From: an uncultured Clostridia bacterium
Lineage (GTDB): Bacteria > Bacillota > Clostridia > Oscillospirales > Ruminococcaceae
DNA length: 7,139 nt
Assembly: GCA_947165805.1 (NCBI GenBank)
Contig: CAMVBT010000127.1
Coordinates: forward strand, 1-7,139
Direction: 5' to 3'
Below the pieces are notes generated by a model, which worked only from the letters and a program-made list of their open reading frames with translations, ran no database searches and was not told where the DNA came from. How positions within the stretch are numbered: position 1 is the first letter of the stretch; every line of letters starts with the position of its first letter. Positions 5,177 to 7,139 of the stretch are shown piece after piece. A program made the position numbers and the translations under genes.

Positions 5177-6088
5177 TCAGGTCTCTTCCGTGTTCTGGGA
5201 GTCGTCTCCGCCTTCGTTGTCTCCGCCGCCTTCGTTATCGCCGCCGTTGTTCTCGGGTTCCACGCCGTTGAAGCATACTGCCACAGCCTTCTTTTTCTTG
5301 TCGAATACGAAGATGTCGTGGTACAGAAGACCCTCGACAAGAGTGCCCGCGATACCGGGAGGATCACGGTGTATCTTGTAGTCCTGGAGCTTCACCGGCG
5401 CGGGTGCGCACATAGGGTGAGTGATAATGAACGCGCAGTCCTCGGGGAGCCTGCGCTTCGGAACGGCGATTATCGCCACACCGTCACAGTCACCGACCAT
5501 GCCCTTGTAGATAACTCTGTACTGCGCGAGCTCGGTAGCCTTGGTGAAGCCTGTGTCCTTCTTGAGCAGCTCGATGAACTCGTTGGAGCAGAACGCCACA
5601 CGTCCCTCTACGGGGAATTCCTCATCGGTTATCGCTGTGTTCGCCGCAACAAATGTGCTGTAAGCGTTCTCCGAAGTGAGCTCCTCATATATCTTCGTAC
5701 CTGCCTTGTCTGCAAGCACAGAGAAGCGGTAGGTATCTATCGCGGGGATTATCACCTGCTCGATCTGACGCTGGAGTGCCTTGCCCGCGTCGCGCACGCC
5801 CTCGGGGGAATCAGCCTCATAAGTCTTGTCGATAGTGAAGGTGAAAGCCTTCTGCTGTGTCATCTCAAGAGTCTGTACAGTGTCCTCGAGCTCAACAGGC
5901 TCACCGTATCTGTTCATGCCCGCTGTGGGATCGTAGTCGTTGAGCGGTGCTGTGTCAAGAGTGTAGACCTTGACGGAGCGCGCATTGCCGAACTCAACGT
6001 CGTTGTTCACACCCGCTGTGGAAAGAAGTCCGCGTCTGATGACCTCGTCCACCTGTTCCGAATACTTTGTCGCAAGATTGATCGCCAT
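5177..6088 (-). CDS. Major capsid protein
   Basis: A 303-residue protein. The ATG at 6088 is preferred because AAAGGAG lies nine bases upstream; a longer frame from a TTG at 6112 would overlap that site. The N-terminus MAINLATKYSEQVDEVIRRG, the segment YDPTAGMNRYGEPVELEDTV and MTQQKAFTFTIDKTYEAD closely follow a capsid family common in Firmicutes prophages (HK97-fold). Further on, VIIPAIDTYRFSVLADKAGT and EFIELLKKDTGF fit the same family. It assembles the icosahedral shell around the scaffold protein encoded just upstream. No prohead protease is encoded between them. The last ~26 residues form an unusual acidic Gly/Asn/Glu/Asp tail (see the separate repeat entry). The strong ribosome binding site agrees with the high copy number needed. 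Confidence 0.93.
   Translation of the reverse strand: MAINLATKYSEQVDEVIRRGLLSTAGVNNDVEFGNARSVKVYTLDTAPLNDYDPTAGMNRYGEPVELEDTVQTLEMTQQKAFTFTIDKTYEADSPEGVRDAGKALQRQIEQVIIPAIDTYRFSVLADKAGTKIYEELTSENAYSTFVAANTAITDEEFPVEGRVAFCSNEFIELLKKDTGFTKATELAQYRVIYKGMVGDCDGVAIIAVPKRRLPEDCAFIITHPMCAPAPVKLQDYKIHRDPPGIAGTLVEGLLYHDIFVFDKKKKAVAVCFNGVEPENNGGDNEGGGDNEGGDDSQNTEET
5180..5257 (-). repeat. Acidic Gly/Asn/Asp low-complexity tail of capsid protein
   Basis: The capsid C-terminus ends in imperfect copies of GGDNEGG, GGDNEGG and GGDD, then SQNTEET, after the last hydrophobic strand. The DNA repeats a unit of about 15-18 bases with the same codons, consistent with slippage growth. An acidic disordered extension could be surface-exposed or face the lumen; its orientation is unknown. 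It is absent from the N-terminal core. Confidence 0.7.
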
Positions 6089-6108
6089 AATTCTGTTCTC
6101 CTTTTTAA

Positions 6109-6573
6109 TCAATATTTTCCGTTGTAGATACCGAGTCCGTCAAGGAAAGCGTCGCTGCTTCCACCTGCCGCAGTTCTCGGCATCCTGCCGCGCAGTCTCT
6201 GTGTGACCGCTTCCGTGAGCGCCGACTCGAATGCCTTGCCTACGCGCTCGATGCTCTTTTCGCACTCTTCCCTGCCCGAGTAGTTCAGGCACTCGGAGAG
6301 CTGTTTCGGCAGACCCGCCGCTTCGAGCTTGTCAAGAGCGTCAGCCATGAGCTCGCGCTTTGCCACCGCTTCCTCACGTTCGGCAAGCGCCTTTTCGAGC
6401 TGACCGCGAAGATACTCCGCCTTTGCGTCGTCGCTCATCGCAGAGAGCTTCTCCGCCTCCGCGAGCTTCGTTTCGTAAACTTCACGCTCCGTGTTCAGCG
6501 CCGCGTCGAGCTCCGCCTGCGTGTAGAGCTTCTCTTCCTGCTGCTCCGGGCAGGTCTTTTCCTCTTCCTGCAT
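6109..6573 (-). CDS. Capsid scaffolding-type protein (DUF4355/gp20-like)
   Basis: A 154-residue protein. The ATG at 6573 has GGAGG exactly eight bases upstream. An ATG seven codons earlier (6594) would place that site inside the gene and has none of its own. The middle is a long charged helix (YTQAELDAALNTEREVYETK, then LEKALAEREEAVAKRELMAD), which is a predicted coiled coil. It is followed by LEAAGLPKQLSECLNYS and a C-terminal TEAVTQRLRGR and DGLGIYNGKY. This layout is typical of phage minor structural GP20/DUF4355 scaffold proteins, which are made just before the capsid gene and guide shell assembly. It is the first gene of the visible operon, with the capsid gene 20 bases downstream. Confidence 0.82.
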   Translation of the reverse strand: MQEEEKTCPEQQEEKLYTQAELDAALNTEREVYETKLAEAEKLSAMSDDAKAEYLRGQLEKALAEREEAVAKRELMADALDKLEAAGLPKQLSECLNYSGREECEKSIERVGKAFESALTEAVTQRLRGRMPRTAAGGSSDAFLDGLGIYNGKY

Positions 6574-6596
6574 TTCTTTCACCTCCGTCTGCATAC

Positions 6597-6639
6597 AAAA
6601 AAGCGCCTCCTCCCCGCAGGAAGGAAACGCTTCTTTTTT
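6597..6639 (-). terminator. Leader hairpin with T-tracts on both strands (attenuator or terminator)
   Basis: AAGCG (6601-6605) pairs with CGCTT (6628-6632). Inside, CC/GG and TCCT/AGGA add pairs around a CCCCGC loop. Flanking A and T runs extend the stem with one mismatch. On the minus strand the hairpin is followed by TTTTTT and then, within ten bases, the scaffold ribosome binding site. On the plus strand it is followed by TTCTTTTTT. It is therefore a plausible bidirectional intrinsic terminator in the 5' leader of the structural operon. It could limit read-through into the operon unless overcome, or it could simply mark a junction. Confidence 0.6.
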
Positions 6640-6679
6640 ATCGCGGAATGCCGTTCTTCACTCAGCTTTCCACATTAGC

Positions 6680-6708
6680 ATAATACCACGTCTTATACGG
6701 ACATACAA
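6680..6708 (-). promoter_or_regulatory. Candidate promoter for the structural operon
   Basis: On the minus strand TTGTAT (6708-6703) is separated by 17 bases from TATTAT (6685-6680). The -10 matches five of six consensus positions and the -35 matches three. An A/T-tract upstream could act as an UP element. Transcription would begin near 6673 and cross the leader hairpin before the scaffold gene. A second weak option uses TATAAG within the spacer. It is only a candidate. Confidence 0.4.
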
Positions 6709-6756
6709 TGACATTATGAAAATTTAAAAAAATTTTAAAAATATTTCAAAAAAGAC

Positions 6757-6785
6757 TTGATTTTTACAGAAATATGTGCTATAAT
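6757..6785 (+). promoter_or_regulatory. Near-consensus promoter for the tRNA cluster
   Basis: TTGATT (6757-6762) and TATAAT (6780-6785) are spaced by exactly 17 bases. A TG one base before the -10 gives an extended -10 element. The preceding ~40 bases are dense A- and T-tracts, which fits an UP element. It lies 18 bases before the first base of tRNA-Leu, so a short leader of about ten bases is expected. This is a strong sigma-A type promoter, as is usual for stable RNA genes. Confidence 0.88.
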
Positions 6786-6803
6786 ATTTTCTACAATGTA
6801 TAT

Positions 6804-6890
6804 GCGGATGTGGCGGAATTGGCAGACGCGCTGGCTTCAGGTGCCAGTGGCAGCAATGCCGTGTGGGTTCAAGTCCCGTCATCCGCACCA
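6804..6890 (+). tRNA. tRNA-Leu (anticodon CAG)
   Basis: An 87-base class II tRNA. GCGGATG (6804-6810) pairs with CATCCGC (6880-6886), followed by discriminator A and encoded CCA (6888-6890). The anticodon stem CTGGC/GCCAG (6831-6835, 6843-6847) encloses loop TTCAGGT with anticodon CAG at 6838-6840, which decodes CUG. A long variable arm folds as GGCA/TGCC, as expected for leucine. The T arm carries GGTTCAAGTCC. It is the first gene after the strong promoter. Confidence 0.96.
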
Positions 6891-6891
6891 C

Positions 6892-6918
6892 TATGATCGT
6901 CCCATGCGGGCGGTCATA
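6892..6918 (+). other. Inter-tRNA hairpin
   Basis: TATGATCGTCC (6892-6902) and GGGCGGTCATA (6908-6918) form an 11-base-pair stem with two G-U pairs and a five-base loop. It fills almost all of the 33-base spacer between the two tRNAs. There is no T-tract, so it is unlikely to terminate. A role in precursor folding or RNase processing is plausible. Confidence 0.6.
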
Positions 6919-6923
6919 TATAT

Positions 6924-7000
6924 CGAGGTGTGGCTCAGTTTGGTAGAGCGCTGCGTTCGGGACGCAGAGGCCGTGGGTTCAAGTCCCGTCACCTCGACCA
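6924..7000 (+). tRNA. tRNA-Pro (anticodon CGG)
   Basis: A 77-base tRNA. CGAGGTG (6924-6930) pairs with CACCTCG (6990-6996), followed by discriminator A and CCA (6998-7000). The anticodon stem CTGCG/CGCAG (6951-6955, 6963-6967) encloses TTCGGGA with anticodon CGG at 6958-6960, which decodes CCG. The D loop has GGCTCAGTTTGGTAGAGC. It shares a 19-base T-arm stretch with the upstream tRNA-Leu and is probably co-transcribed with it. Confidence 0.96.
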
Positions 7001-7004
7001 ATTT

Positions 7005-7038
7005 TTCTCACAACTTTTTCGGAGTTGTGAGAATTTTT
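7005..7038 (+). terminator. Intrinsic terminator of the tRNA operon
   Basis: TTCTCACAACT (7005-7015) and AGTTGTGAGAA (7023-7033) form a perfect 11-base-pair stem with loop TTTTCGG, followed by TTTTTATTTT. It begins five bases after the tRNA-Pro CCA. The T-tract is on the plus strand only, so it serves the tRNA cluster. Confidence 0.93.
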
Positions 7039-7100
7039 ATTTTCAGCGGTCTGTTTATCGGCTTCGGCGTTCCTGATCATTATGCGCTCGTAGATAAAGC

Positions 7101-7128
7101 GTGGAAGTGTATTTACATACACTTCCAC
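7101..7128. repeat. 12-bp perfect inverted repeat near the right edge
   Basis: GTGGAAGTGTAT (7101-7112) and ATACACTTCCAC (7117-7128) are perfect inverted copies separated by TTAC. Neither side has a T-tract, so a simple terminator is unlikely. It could be a protein-binding palindrome, a 3'-end hairpin of a gene beyond the edge, or a recombination-related site. The remaining bases from 7039 to 7100 hold nothing recognised. Confidence 0.6.
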
Positions 7129-7139
7129 ATACTGCTCAT

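Noticed and set aside
5090..6127. A 345-codon open frame on the plus strand opposite the capsid gene
   Set aside because: It mirrors the capsid gene, has no clear ribosome binding site, and its translation is rich in Arg, Val and Leu without a recognisable domain. The capsid frame has strong family features and start signals, so this is a codon-bias shadow.
6863..6991. A 19-base direct repeat in the two tRNAs, considered as prophage attachment sites
   Set aside because: GTGGGTTCAAGTCCCGTCA occurs at the T arm of both tRNAs. It is explained by shared tRNA structure, and the phage genes do not lie between the copies.

Overview
The window looks like the head-to-tail part of a tailed-phage structural operon. 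It lies on the minus strand and sits next to a short plus-strand tRNA cluster. The host is probably a low-GC-lineage Gram-positive bacterium of the Clostridia, possibly Ruminococcus-like. This rests on strong AAGGAGG-type ribosome binding sites, consensus sigma-A promoters with an A-tract, CCA-encoding tRNAs and capsid and tail proteins resembling Firmicutes prophage families. The genes are fairly GC-rich and the promoter region is very AT-rich. The host call is an inference, and no search was run.

Reading the minus strand in the direction of transcription (high to low coordinates), the order is: scaffold-like protein (6573-6109), major capsid protein (6088-5177), gp6-like head-tail connector (5148-4831), head-closure-type protein (4847-4533), HK97-gp10-type protein (4536-4225), tail terminator-type protein (4232-3876), major tail tube protein (3761-3330), tail assembly chaperone G (3265-2924) with a frameshifted T extension (to about 2600), a very short tape-measure-like protein (2603-2115), a small tail-tip protein (2067-1702), and a long tail-hub protein (from 1689) ending in beta-roll-like repeats. 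The last gene runs off the left edge. Most genes overlap or sit within 50 bases of each other, as expected for one translationally coupled operon. Hairpins bracket the tail tube gene.

Right of the scaffold gene there is a candidate leader with a hairpin and T-tract just before the first ribosome binding site, a candidate minus-strand promoter, an A/T-tract, and a near-consensus divergent promoter driving tRNA-Leu(CAG) and tRNA-Pro(CGG). These end at an intrinsic terminator. The terminase, portal and minor head genes that normally precede the scaffold gene are not in the window.

The most notable points are: a textbook -1 frameshift signal in the tail chaperone; a second, unexplained frame change further along in the same gene; a tape-measure-like protein of only 162 residues with plausible family-like ends; the absence of a packaging module at its usual place; and possible attenuation elements before the operon and on both sides of the tail tube gene. 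Together they suggest either a reduced or decaying prophage or a genuinely minimal short-tailed particle. The sequence alone cannot decide between these.
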